A stretch of 10,644 nt of DNA from positions 61,735 through 72,378 of the forward strand of contig NVWT02000006.1 in assembly GCA_002733735.2 (NCBI GenBank), given 5' to 3'. The translations under genes were made by a program, and so were the position numbers. Numbering within the stretch: position 1 is the first letter of the stretch; the number at the start of each line of letters is the position of its first letter. The DNA comes from Robiginitomaculum sp. Lineage in GTDB: Bacteria > Pseudomonadota > Alphaproteobacteria > Caulobacterales > Maricaulaceae. Of the stretch, positions 1 to 6,915 are shown piece by piece. The notes under the pieces were generated by a model. It searched no databases. It was not told where the DNA came from and saw only the letters and a list, made by a program, of their open reading frames with translations.

Positions 1-186
1 CGCAAATTATGGATCGCCCGTATCAATGCGGCTTCTCGTATGCACGAAATGACTTATGGCAGGTTCATTAACGGCCTAACCCGTGCCGGTATCGAAGTTG
101 ATCGCAAGGTCATGTCTGATCTAGCCATTCACCAACCGGCAGTCTTTGCCAAATTGGTGGAAAAAGCCAAAGCTGCACTGGCATAA
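1..186 (+). CDS. rplT: 50S ribosomal protein L20, C-terminal part (5' end outside window)
   Basis: The first 61 codons visible, in frame 1, end at the TAA at 184-186. They read as the C-terminal half of bacterial L20: RKLWIARINAASR near the start, then MTYGRFINGL, IEVDRKVMSDLAI and a lysine/alanine-rich end (LVEKAKAALA). L20 is normally about 115-120 residues, so roughly half the gene is missing to the left. L20 binds 23S rRNA early in large-subunit assembly; in several bacteria it also represses its own rpmI-rplT operon, a control region that would lie outside this window. The next gene is pheS, 86 bp downstream on the same strand, which is the common bacterial rpmI-rplT-pheST order. Identification rests on recognisable family sequence and on this context. 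Confidence 0.97.
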   Translation, partial: RKLWIARINAASRMHEMTYGRFINGLTRAGIEVDRKVMSDLAIHQPAVFAKLVEKAKAALA

Positions 187-218
187 CGCCTTAGCTAACC
201 AACCGGTTTTTTTCACCC

Positions 219-248
219 GTCCCCGCCCGTGGGGACGTCCTCGCGGGC
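219..248 (+). promoter_or_regulatory. Possible structured leader of pheST with mutually exclusive hairpins
   Basis: The 86-bp rplT-pheS gap contains a GC-rich stretch with two competing pairings. GTCCCC at 219-224 pairs with GGGGAC at 231-236. Alternatively GCCCG at 225-229 pairs with CGGGC at 244-248, which uses the loop of the first hairpin. A T-run lies at 207-213, upstream of the hairpin and not after it, so this is not a normal intrinsic terminator. It could modulate readthrough or pheS translation, but no Phe-rich leader peptide with a start codon is visible. Function is inferred only from structure. Confidence 0.25.
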
Positions 249-272
249 AACAGCCTTACGAGAACGTCGCCC

Positions 273-1373
273 ATGCAAGACCTACAAAACATTCAAGCCA
301 AAGTACAAGCCGCAATTGATGGTGCTATCGATCTTGAAGCATTGGACATTGTGCGCGTGGCTGCGCTCGGTAAAAAAGGCGAAGTGTCATTACTGATGCG
401 CCAATTAGGCTCGATGGCACCAGAGCAGCGCAAAGAGTTCGGTCCGAAATTAAACGCTCTAAAGAATGAACTTAACCAAGCGGTACTAACAAAACGCACC
501 GCATTAGAAGCAGAATTACTCGAGCAAAAACTGGCCTCAGAAACTATTGACGTTAGCCTGCCGGCTACACCAATACCCAAGGGAAGCATTCATCCGGTAA
601 GCCAAGTGTTTGCTGAAACTGCGGCGATATTTGCCGATATGGGATTTGAAATTGCCACTGGCCCGGATATCGAGACCGATTTTTATAACTTTACTGCATT
701 GAACTTTCCGCCGAAGCACCCAGCGCGCGATATGCATGATACGTTTTTCTTTAATGCTGATGAAGACGGCACACGTAAATTATTACGCACTCACACTTCG
801 CCAGTACAAATCCGCACGCTGCAAGCTGCGGTACAAATGGCCAAAGATAGCGGCAAGGAATTAGCAGATACTCGCATTATTGCACCGGGACGTACCTATC
901 GTTGTGATAGTGACCAAACTCACACTCCGATGTTTCATCAGGTTGAGGGGCTGGTTATCGATAAAACCACTCATATGGGACACCTAAAGGGGTGCTTGCA
1001 AGATTTTGTCTCGGCATTTTTTGAACGTGAAATAGAAGTTCGCTTTCGACCACATCATTTTCCGTTTACTGAGCCTTCGGCGGAAATGGATATTGGCTAT
1101 GAACGAGTGGGCAATGAAATTCGTATCGGCCAAGGCGATAAATGGATGGAAATATTAGGTTGCGGCATGGTGCATCCAAATGTCTTGACTGCCGTCGGTA
1201 TTGATCCTGATATTTATCAAGGTTTTGCTTTTGGTGTCGGCATTGATCGGTTGGCAATGCTAAAATACGGTATACCGGATTTACGGGATTTCTTTGCTTG
1301 TGATCAAAACTGGCTACAGCATTATGGGTTTTCACCGATCAATCAGCCGAATTTAGCCACGGGGTTAAGTTGA
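273..1373 (+). CDS. pheS: Phenylalanine--tRNA ligase alpha subunit
   Basis: Catalytic subunit of the cytoplasmic (alpha-beta)2 class II synthetase that charges tRNA-Phe using ATP. The 366-residue length is normal for an alphaproteobacterial PheS. Residues 1-90 form the charged N-terminal coiled-coil arm that contacts tRNA. The catalytic core follows: motif 1 region around 107-159 (HPVSQVFAETAAIF, then HPARDMHDTFFF), motif 2 at 206-227 (GRTYRCDSDQTHTPMFHQVEGL region) and motif 3 at 318-342 (GFAFGVGIDRLAMLKYGIPD followed by LRDFF), which carries the class II arginine R325. The start at 273 gives the expected N-terminus (MQDLQNIQAKVQAAI), although only a weak purine stretch (GAGAA, 260-264) precedes it. 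The partner pheT follows 157 bp later, an unusually wide gap that holds a palindromic repeat. No frameshift or missing motif is seen. Confidence 0.98.
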   Translation: MQDLQNIQAKVQAAIDGAIDLEALDIVRVAALGKKGEVSLLMRQLGSMAPEQRKEFGPKLNALKNELNQAVLTKRTALEAELLEQKLASETIDVSLPATPIPKGSIHPVSQVFAETAAIFADMGFEIATGPDIETDFYNFTALNFPPKHPARDMHDTFFFNADEDGTRKLLRTHTSPVQIRTLQAAVQMAKDSGKELADTRIIAPGRTYRCDSDQTHTPMFHQVEGLVIDKTTHMGHLKGCLQDFVSAFFEREIEVRFRPHHFPFTEPSAEMDIGYERVGNEIRIGQGDKWMEILGCGMVHPNVLTAVGIDPDIYQGFAFGVGIDRLAMLKYGIPDLRDFFACDQNWLQHYGFSPINQPNLATGLS

Positions 1374-1388
1374 TGCTGATTCTCAAAA

Positions 1389-1503
1389 GCACCCCCACCA
1401 CCCCTATCGGGGCATCTCCCCCATCAAGGGGGAGGACTAAAAACCTGAATCTTGTCCTCCCCCTTGATGGGGGAGGTGGGAGCAACGCGCTCGGTGGGGG
1501 TGC
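1389..1503. repeat. 115-bp nested palindromic repeat between pheS and pheT
   Basis: The outer arms are an 11-bp perfect inverted repeat, GCACCCCCACC at 1389-1399 and GGTGGGGGTGC at 1493-1503. Inside is a second perfect inverted repeat of 22 bp (1416-1437 against 1454-1475) around a 16-base loop. Each inner arm is itself a small hairpin (CTCCCCC-ATCAA-GGGGGAG). Further mini-stems are CCCC-TATC-GGGG at 1401-1412 and GAGC-AACGC-GCTC at 1480-1492. The layout resembles the GC-rich REP/MITE-like intergenic repeats scattered through alphaproteobacterial genomes. No ORF, transposase or clear target-site duplication is seen. It fills most of the pheS-pheT gap and would form a strong structure in the shared mRNA. 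Confidence 0.9.
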
Positions 1504-1530
1504 ATCTTTTAACCAGAAGGAATTTGTCCG

Positions 1531-3921
1531 ATGAAATTCACATTATCCTGGCTGAAAGAACATCTTGAAACCGAAGCAGATTTGGACGCAGTGGTTGATG
1601 CTATGACCATGGCCGGCCTTGAGGTCGAAGATGTAATCAATCCGGCAGAGAAATTAAAAGCCTTTACCGTTGGTAAAGTTCTAAGTGCCGAGCAGCACCC
1701 TGATGCTGATCGTTTACGGGTTTGCCAGGTAGAGACCTTTGAGGGTCAAAAGCAAATTGTTTGCGGCGCACCAAATGCCAGAGTCGATATCTGGATTGCC
1801 TTTGCGCCGGTTGGCGCTTATGTGCCGGGTATTGATGTAACTCTAAAGGCCGCCAAAATCAGAGGTGTCGAGAGCTTTGGCATGATGTGTTCCGCCAAAG
1901 AGCTGGAGCTTGGCGAGGACCATGACGGGATATTAGAGCTATCTGGCGAAAACCTTGCCATTGGCCAATTAGTTGTCGATGTGCTGGATCTAAACGATCC
2001 GGTGATTGATTTTGAAGTAACCCCAAATCGCCCCGATTGGTTGGGTGTGAACTCTATCGCCCGTGATCTTGCTGCTGCTGGTCTTGGTGAATTTATCGAA
2101 ACAAATATACAGCCAGTAAAAGGGCAATTCCCCTGCCCGCAAGAAATTATTATCGAAGACAGCACCGCTTGTCCGGCATTTGCCGGACGGGTAATTCGTG
2201 GCGTTAACAACGGCGCATCACCGGATTGGGTGCAAAATCGTTTGCGGGCGATTGGCCTGCGCCCGATCAGTGCCTTGGTCGATATGACCAATTTAATGTC
2301 GTATGATTTTGATCGCCCATTACATGTTTATGACATGAATAAGCTTTCCGGTGCAATCAGGGCGCGGCTTGGAATTGGCGGCGAAAAATTAGCGGCACTG
2401 GACGACAAAACTTACGATATTGGCTCTAATATGTGTGTGATCGCCGACGATAATGGCGCAATCGGCCTTGGCGGAGTGATGGGCGGCAATAGCACCGCAG
2501 TTGATGAAAACACCAAGGACGTATTTATTGAGTGCGCCTTGTTTAATCCACAAACCACCATGCAAACCGGACGGGATACCGGCATTACTTCGGATGCTAG
2601 ATATCGTTTTGAGCGCGGCGTTGATAGCGGTTTTGTATTGGACGGAATTGAACTGGCAACAAAGCTGGTAATGGATTGGTGTGGCGGTGAACCATCAGAA
2701 ATTTCATTGGCCGGTGAAATCCCTAAAGCTCCTGCAAGTATTGATTTTGAAATATCACAAGTAAAGCGCCTAACCGGACTTGATCTTCAGCCACAACAAA
2801 TCACCGATATTTTGCAAGCATTAGGTTTTGAATGTGGATCGCTGGAAAATGGCAACATGCAAATTACCGTTCCAACTTGGCGCCGAGATGTCACTGGATC
2901 AGCCGATCTGGTCGAGGAAATTGTCCGTATTCACGGCTTTGACAACTTACCAATGGTCTCCTTGGTTAGAGCGCCCGGCACCTTGCCTAATAAGCCACCA
3001 TTGGCACAAGTAAGAGCCAAACTGTTACGTTACGCTTTGGCTAGCATTGGCTTTAACGAGTGCGTTACTTGGTCGTTTTGCTCCCGTGATCATGCAAAAG
3101 CCTTTGGTGGCGGAGCGGATGAATTGGTATTGGCTAACCCGATCAGTTCCGAATTAGACGTTATGCGCCCTTCGGCTCTGATACACTTATTGTTGGCGGC
3201 ACAGCGCAATGCCGATCGCGGACAAAGCGGGCTGTCATTATTTGAGGTAGGGCCAGTATACCGCGGTGATGCGCCAGAAGACCAAGCCTTGTCTGCTGCT
3301 GGTATTATCACCCCTGATACATCACGTCATTGGCAAGGCTCCAAGCCGGTTGATTTATTTGCGGTAAAAGCTGCTGCATTACATGCGCTTGAAGCTGCCG
3401 GAGTTAAGGTATCAACCTTGCAAACTGCTACAAATACCAGTGCGTATTGGCACCCGGGACGTTCTGGTGCTTTGCGGCTTGGCCCAAAGAACACCTTGGC
3501 TGAATTTGGCGAATTGCACCCATCTACCTTGAAAGCTCTTGGCGTTGATGGGCCGGTATTTGGCTTTGAAATATGGCCGGATAATATTCCAAAACCACGC
3601 TCGGTAAAAATCGGCAGAGCAGCTTTAACCAGCCACAAATTACAAGCAGTAACCCGTGATTTCGCATTTATTGTCACCGATGATATTGCTGCTGATGCTG
3701 TAGTTAGAGCAGCTAAGTCCGCTGACAAGAAACTGATCAGTGCGGTGAATGTTTTTGATGTATATTCCGGCAAAGGCATTGAGGACGGCCATAAATCACT
3801 GGCTATCGAGGTAAGTTTGCAACCAATTGAACAAACTTTAAGTGAAGCAGAAATTGAAGCGGTTTCAGATAAAATCATCGCTAAAGTGCAAAGCGCTACC
3901 GGTGGAGTACTACGAGCTTGA
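1531..3921 (+). CDS. pheT: Phenylalanine--tRNA ligase beta subunit
   Basis: Large subunit of PheRS; it binds and positions tRNA-Phe and edits mischarged Tyr-tRNA-Phe. At 796 residues it is full length. Domains in order: N-terminal B1 segment (1-40, MKFTLSWLKEHLE), OB-fold tRNA-binding domain (about 44-150, with VGKVLSAEQHPDADRLRVCQ and KIRGVESFGMMCS), B3/B4 editing region (about 210-385, with VTPNRPDWLG just before it and SDARYRFERGVD near its end), B5 domain (about 405-475, ending VPTWRRDVTGSADLVEEIVR), the inactive synthetase-like core (about 490-690) and the C-terminal ferredoxin-fold anticodon-binding domain (about 703-795, KLQAVTRDFAFIV to the end). A good ribosome site, AGAAGGA at 1515-1521, lies 9 bases before the ATG. 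This lets pheT be translated independently despite the upstream repeat. The stop overlaps the TTG of the next gene (TTGA). Confidence 0.98.
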   Translation: MKFTLSWLKEHLETEADLDAVVDAMTMAGLEVEDVINPAEKLKAFTVGKVLSAEQHPDADRLRVCQVETFEGQKQIVCGAPNARVDIWIAFAPVGAYVPGIDVTLKAAKIRGVESFGMMCSAKELELGEDHDGILELSGENLAIGQLVVDVLDLNDPVIDFEVTPNRPDWLGVNSIARDLAAAGLGEFIETNIQPVKGQFPCPQEIIIEDSTACPAFAGRVIRGVNNGASPDWVQNRLRAIGLRPISALVDMTNLMSYDFDRPLHVYDMNKLSGAIRARLGIGGEKLAALDDKTYDIGSNMCVIADDNGAIGLGGVMGGNSTAVDENTKDVFIECALFNPQTTMQTGRDTGITSDARYRFERGVDSGFVLDGIELATKLVMDWCGGEPSEISLAGEIPKAPASIDFEISQVKRLTGLDLQPQQITDILQALGFECGSLENGNMQITVPTWRRDVTGSADLVEEIVRIHGFDNLPMVSLVRAPGTLPNKPPLAQVRAKLLRYALASIGFNECVTWSFCSRDHAKAFGGGADELVLANPISSELDVMRPSALIHLLLAAQRNADRGQSGLSLFEVGPVYRGDAPEDQALSAAGIITPDTSRHWQGSKPVDLFAVKAAALHALEAAGVKVSTLQTATNTSAYWHPGRSGALRLGPKNTLAEFGELHPSTLKALGVDGPVFGFEIWPDNIPKPRSVKIGRAALTSHKLQAVTRDFAFIVTDDIAADAVVRAAKSADKKLISAVNVFDVYSGKGIEDGHKSLAIEVSLQPIEQTLSEAEIEAVSDKIIAKVQSATGGVLRA

Positions 3922-4535
3922 ACCAACTTGATCACTTACGTTTTGCCAATGCGCCCAAGGCCGAGCAAGAACAAGCGTTCAAAGATCTGGTGCTGTCCAA
4001 TCCGCTAAATGCGGAAATATTACGGCGCATACCTGATCTGCCGCTGCCGCAAGGCATGTTGGTTTCGGGTTGCTTGTATCAAAGCATATGGAATAATTTA
4101 TTGGGCCATGAACCAACGCGCGGCATACTTGATTATGATCTGGCATATTATGACAACAGCGATCTGTCTTATGAGGCCGAAGACGTTATAATTAAAGCCT
4201 GCGCCAAAGCATTTGCCGATCTTGATGCTGATATTGAAGTTCGTAATCAAGCCCGGGTACACCTTTGGTTCAAAGATCATTTTGGATTGGATTACGCACC
4301 GCTTAGCAATGCCGCATCCGCACTTAACCGCTATATGTCGCCGTGTAATGCCGTAGCAATCGAGCCGACTGGAAATGGCGAATTTGCCCTACACGCGCCG
4401 TTTGGTTTTGATGATGTGTTTGGTTTCGTGGTACGCCCCAGAGGCGATGGCAGTGAAGTTTCCGCCGCCTCTTACGCCAAAAAAACCAAGCGTATGAAAG
4501 CCTTATGGCCGGAATTGACGATTTCCAAACTATAG
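3918..4535 (+). CDS. Nucleotidyltransferase-fold protein, COG3575/DUF925 (NTP_transf_6-like) family
   Basis: A 205-residue soluble protein. I recognise the family from the order GMLVSGCLYQSIWN (46-59), the DYD carboxylate pair D72/D74 within RGILDYDLAYYD, the IEVRNQARVHLWF block (106-118, E107 as a candidate third acid) and the C-terminal YAKKTKRMKALWPEL (186-200). These fit a minimal nucleotidyltransferase active site; the family's substrate is not established to my knowledge. The start is taken as TTG at 3918, whose last bases overlap the pheT stop. GGTGGAG at 3901-3907 lies 10 bases upstream, and the next in-frame Met is only at residue 47, inside the conserved region. The four-base overlap suggests translational coupling to pheT. 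Its last codons are duplicated at 9446-9522, so the C-terminus (TISKL) may have been replaced by recombination. Confidence 0.85.
   Translation: MNQLDHLRFANAPKAEQEQAFKDLVLSNPLNAEILRRIPDLPLPQGMLVSGCLYQSIWNNLLGHEPTRGILDYDLAYYDNSDLSYEAEDVIIKACAKAFADLDADIEVRNQARVHLWFKDHFGLDYAPLSNAASALNRYMSPCNAVAIEPTGNGEFALHAPFGFDDVFGFVVRPRGDGSEVSAASYAKKTKRMKALWPELTISKL
4462..4523 (+). repeat. 62-bp direct repeat, left copy, in the nucleotidyltransferase 3' end
   Basis: This stretch matches 9446-9507 at 58 of 62 positions by hand alignment, without gaps. The four differences are ACC/TCC, AAG/AAA, GCC/GCT and TTA/TTG codon changes; three are synonymous and one is Thr to Ser. Similarity stops just before the last codons of each reading frame (TISKL here, TIEPLG in the other copy). 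The two copies lie 4,984 bp apart and bound the propeller operon, like the ends of an insertion into the 3' end of a gene. Confidence 0.9.
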
Positions 4536-4559
4536 TGAATTCGATATGAATTAATTCAA

Positions 4560-4600
4560 TTATACTTAAAATACTGAATTAAACAGTATTTTAAGTATAA
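4560..4600. terminator. Bidirectional hairpin terminator between convergent genes
   Basis: A perfect 17-bp stem (4560-4576 with 4584-4600) closes a 7-base loop (AATTAAA). The stem is AT-rich (left arm begins TTATACTTAAAA). It is followed on the + strand by CTTTCTTT and flanked on the other strand by AATTAATTC-type sequence. It starts 25 bp past the nucleotidyltransferase stop and about 140 bp past the stop of the minus-strand 706-aa gene, so it can serve both. The U-tracts are interrupted, so efficiency is uncertain, but the perfect stem and convergent position support the call. Confidence 0.7.
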
Positions 4601-4614
4601 CTTTCTTTAGCAAT

Positions 4615-4659
4615 CCATCAACTTAACCAAAAACCGGTTTCCACTTTTTGGGTCGATGG
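4615..4659. repeat. Nested palindromic intergenic element with CCGGTTTCCAC core
   Basis: The outer arms are CCATC (4615-4619) and GATGG (4655-4659); the inner arms are CCAAAAA (4627-4633) and TTTTTGG (4645-4651) around the core CCGGTTTCCAC. The same two-level layout and near-identical core occur at 10521-10566 and 10582-10627. It resembles the AACCGGTTTCCACTTTT family of intergenic palindromes common in alphaproteobacteria. The rest of 4536-4738 holds only this element and the terminator hairpin. Confidence 0.7.
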
Positions 4660-4738
4660 AGTATAGTTAACATAGAGTATTTTCTTCAATAACTTTATCT
4701 TCCACCTGTTATGCAAGTGCTTTTTGTTAAGTAATTTG

Positions 4739-6859
4739 TTATTGGACTGTAACCGCCGAACTGGTTACCGATCGAACTACATCGTTTTGATCAGTGAATC
4801 TTAAAAACACCCGCGAATTAGCCGGATCAAGAGGTATGCCACCACTATTTTGATCGAAAGCAAAAACGGCAATAAAGCGAGGGCTTGAGCCAATGGTGAT
4901 TGTGAAGTCAGACGCTCTAAGTGGGGTGATACAGAGACCTGTGGCATCTGTTTCGCAAATCTCGAAAAGCAAAGGCAAGTTCTTCCCGCCATCATCGACC
5001 GACACCTGTATTGCCGCATCTGTAGAACCATTTATATCACCAACCCCTATATTTATAGCCGAAACACTCATGAAACTTGCACTATTTCGTGGAATAGAAA
5101 TAATCCCGTTTGCGTCCGGAGTAACCGCTATTGAAAGAATATCTGGTATAGCGGAGTTTGCTAATGATAGGAAAACTGTATTTACTCCGAGAATAGCGTT
5201 GATCGTAGATCCGTCACAAGAAACTTCCGGAAACATATCAACGCCCTGGCTGGTTGTCAGAGGTGAGAAGGTCAATAAAAATGATTTTATTTGTTCTGGG
5301 CTTATTTCAAAGCCTTGATTGGCAATACCAATTGGTGTGTTATCAGAATTAGTTTCCTGAAACTGCAATGAAACTGGTTCGGTTTCAGGAATAAAGATGT
5401 TGCAATTCTTCGCAGTGTGCCGGCCAGCGTTTATAACTGATGCAAATATCGTAATCGGCGGTCCCCCAACAAACCCCGACCGAGCAGCAGGCAAGACCGA
5501 GGAAAACAAAGTTGTTGACCCCGGCACATCAAGAACATCAGCACGAATACCACTAGCACTAAAATCACCATCAAATGGCAAATCCACACCAAATCCGCCA
5601 GCACCACTATTATCTCTCCACGTAACAGCGAACCCACCATCAACCAACCCAGAAACAGACGAATAAAATTGACTATTAAAAGTAACCGTATTGACTAAAA
5701 ACTCGCCGCCGACAAAGTCACCTGTTGCAGAAAACCGCTGGCCAACAATTGCTAACCCACTTTGATCGCCTTTAGCACGACTAGCATCATCCCATGTAAT
5801 CACAAACCCTCCATTGGATAAAGCTGCAATGGCTGGATCATTTTGATGAGCCGGTATTGTTGTATTGACTACAAATTCATTACCTACTGGAGCACCATCA
5901 GAGTCAAAAATTTGCGCACGAACATTGGCGCCAATCCAAAACGTTTCTTCGATAGCCTGACTTCCATCAATCCAAGTTATAACAAAGCCACCTGCCTCTA
6001 AGCCAGCGACTACAGGAGACATTTGGCTTCCGCTAGTTATTGTATTGACTAAAAACTCACCCCCCTGAACCACCCCAGAGGCATCATATAGTTGCGCTCT
6101 AACGGCAGTAAAGCTTTGATCTGCACCGGTTCTGCTATTATCGTCCCAAGTAATTACAAAACCACCATCCGACAAAGCGGCAATGCTCGCAGAAAACTGT
6201 CCGCTCTCAAAGGTTGAATTAACCAAAAACACTTCGCCTACAGCCACGCTATTCTGATCATACCTCTGTGCATAGATAGCGGAGCTATTCGTATCGGCGC
6301 TAACTGTATTAGCATTATCCCAAGAAACTAAAAACCCTCCATCTACAAGCCCAGTAACAGTTGGGCTCCCAGGCGGGTCTGTAAACGTATTAACCACCAT
6401 AAACTCTTCGCCAAATGGTGTACCATTAGCCATATATCGTTGAGCTTTCAAAGCTCGCGCCAGCGCGTTGTGGTTTGTAAAAGAAGGACCTAAATCTGGC
6501 CAAACAATTATGAAACCACCATCTTCTAATGCTGCTACAATTGGCGCATATTGAGAATTTTCTGTTGCAGTATTAACCAAAAATTCTGAGCCTAGAGGTG
6601 CGTAAGAGTTATCATAGATTTGCGCCCGTACCGCGGAGGAGCTTTGGTCTTCTCCAGATTGGCTATGATCTGCCCAGGTGATTACAAATCCACCCCCTTT
6701 CAAGGCCGCTACACTTGGAAATACTTGAAAGGATTCTGTGGTAGTATTAACTAAAAATTCGTCAGCCCGTACCAAACTCGGTGCGGATAGCGCAATAAAA
6801 AAGCATAGAACCAAGTGAAGAAGCTTTGTAAAAAGGTATTTATGGTTTTTATTTTGCAT
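4739..6859 (-). CDS. Secreted seven-repeat beta-propeller-like protein with shared C-terminal module
   Basis: 706 residues. A Sec signal peptide occupies 1-32 (hydrophobic LLHLVLCFFIALSAP, likely cut after LVRA), so the product is periplasmic, surface-bound or released. Seven repeats of 58-60 residues start at 35, 93, 153, 211, 269, 329 and 387. Each opens with FLVN or a variant and has GGFVITW-like and (V)RAQ.YD motifs followed by G..VG.E. Seven such beta-rich units suggest a seven-bladed propeller; similar repeats occur in large calcium-binding or RTX-type bacterial exoproteins. Residues 449-706 form a module shared with the upstream 792-aa gene (57% identical, ungapped), with cysteines 486, 548, 635 and 643 and the ending AVTVQ. 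No catalytic motif is seen. AAGGA lies in front of the ATG at a rather long distance. It is the second gene of an apparent operon and its exact role is unknown. Confidence 0.85.
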   Translation of the reverse strand: MQNKNHKYLFTKLLHLVLCFFIALSAPSLVRADEFLVNTTTESFQVFPSVAALKGGGFVITWADHSQSGEDQSSSAVRAQIYDNSYAPLGSEFLVNTATENSQYAPIVAALEDGGFIIVWPDLGPSFTNHNALARALKAQRYMANGTPFGEEFMVVNTFTDPPGSPTVTGLVDGGFLVSWDNANTVSADTNSSAIYAQRYDQNSVAVGEVFLVNSTFESGQFSASIAALSDGGFVITWDDNSRTGADQSFTAVRAQLYDASGVVQGGEFLVNTITSGSQMSPVVAGLEAGGFVITWIDGSQAIEETFWIGANVRAQIFDSDGAPVGNEFVVNTTIPAHQNDPAIAALSNGGFVITWDDASRAKGDQSGLAIVGQRFSATGDFVGGEFLVNTVTFNSQFYSSVSGLVDGGFAVTWRDNSGAGGFGVDLPFDGDFSASGIRADVLDVPGSTTLFSSVLPAARSGFVGGPPITIFASVINAGRHTAKNCNIFIPETEPVSLQFQETNSDNTPIGIANQGFEISPEQIKSFLLTFSPLTTSQGVDMFPEVSCDGSTINAILGVNTVFLSLANSAIPDILSIAVTPDANGIISIPRNSASFMSVSAINIGVGDINGSTDAAIQVSVDDGGKNLPLLFEICETDATGLCITPLRASDFTITIGSSPRFIAVFAFDQNSGGIPLDPANSRVFLRFTDQNDVVRSVTSSAVTVQ

Positions 6860-6915
6860 TTATTTCACTTCAATCCTTGTACAGCAAAAAAATATAACAC
6901 TGAATATTTCATACA

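Noticed and set aside
197..213. Intrinsic terminator after rplT
   Set aside because: Only a 4-bp stem (AACC/GGTT) precedes the T-run, too weak to support a terminator call.
187..272. pheM-like Phe leader peptide for attenuation of pheST
   Set aside because: A run of T bases at 207-213 could encode Phe-Phe, but I found no start codon with an open frame through it in the gap.
1818..2291. 157-codon open frame on the minus strand inside pheT (also a 202-codon one at 3327-3935)
   Set aside because: Lies wholly opposite a strongly conserved pheT sequence, has low-complexity serine/proline-rich translation and no recognisable domain; it is a shadow of the codon pattern of pheT.
4893..5318. 141-codon plus-strand frame within the 706-aa propeller gene
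   Set aside because: It is antisense to the conserved shared module, whose homologous copy at 7229-7540 gives a similar antisense frame; conservation is explained by the minus-strand protein.
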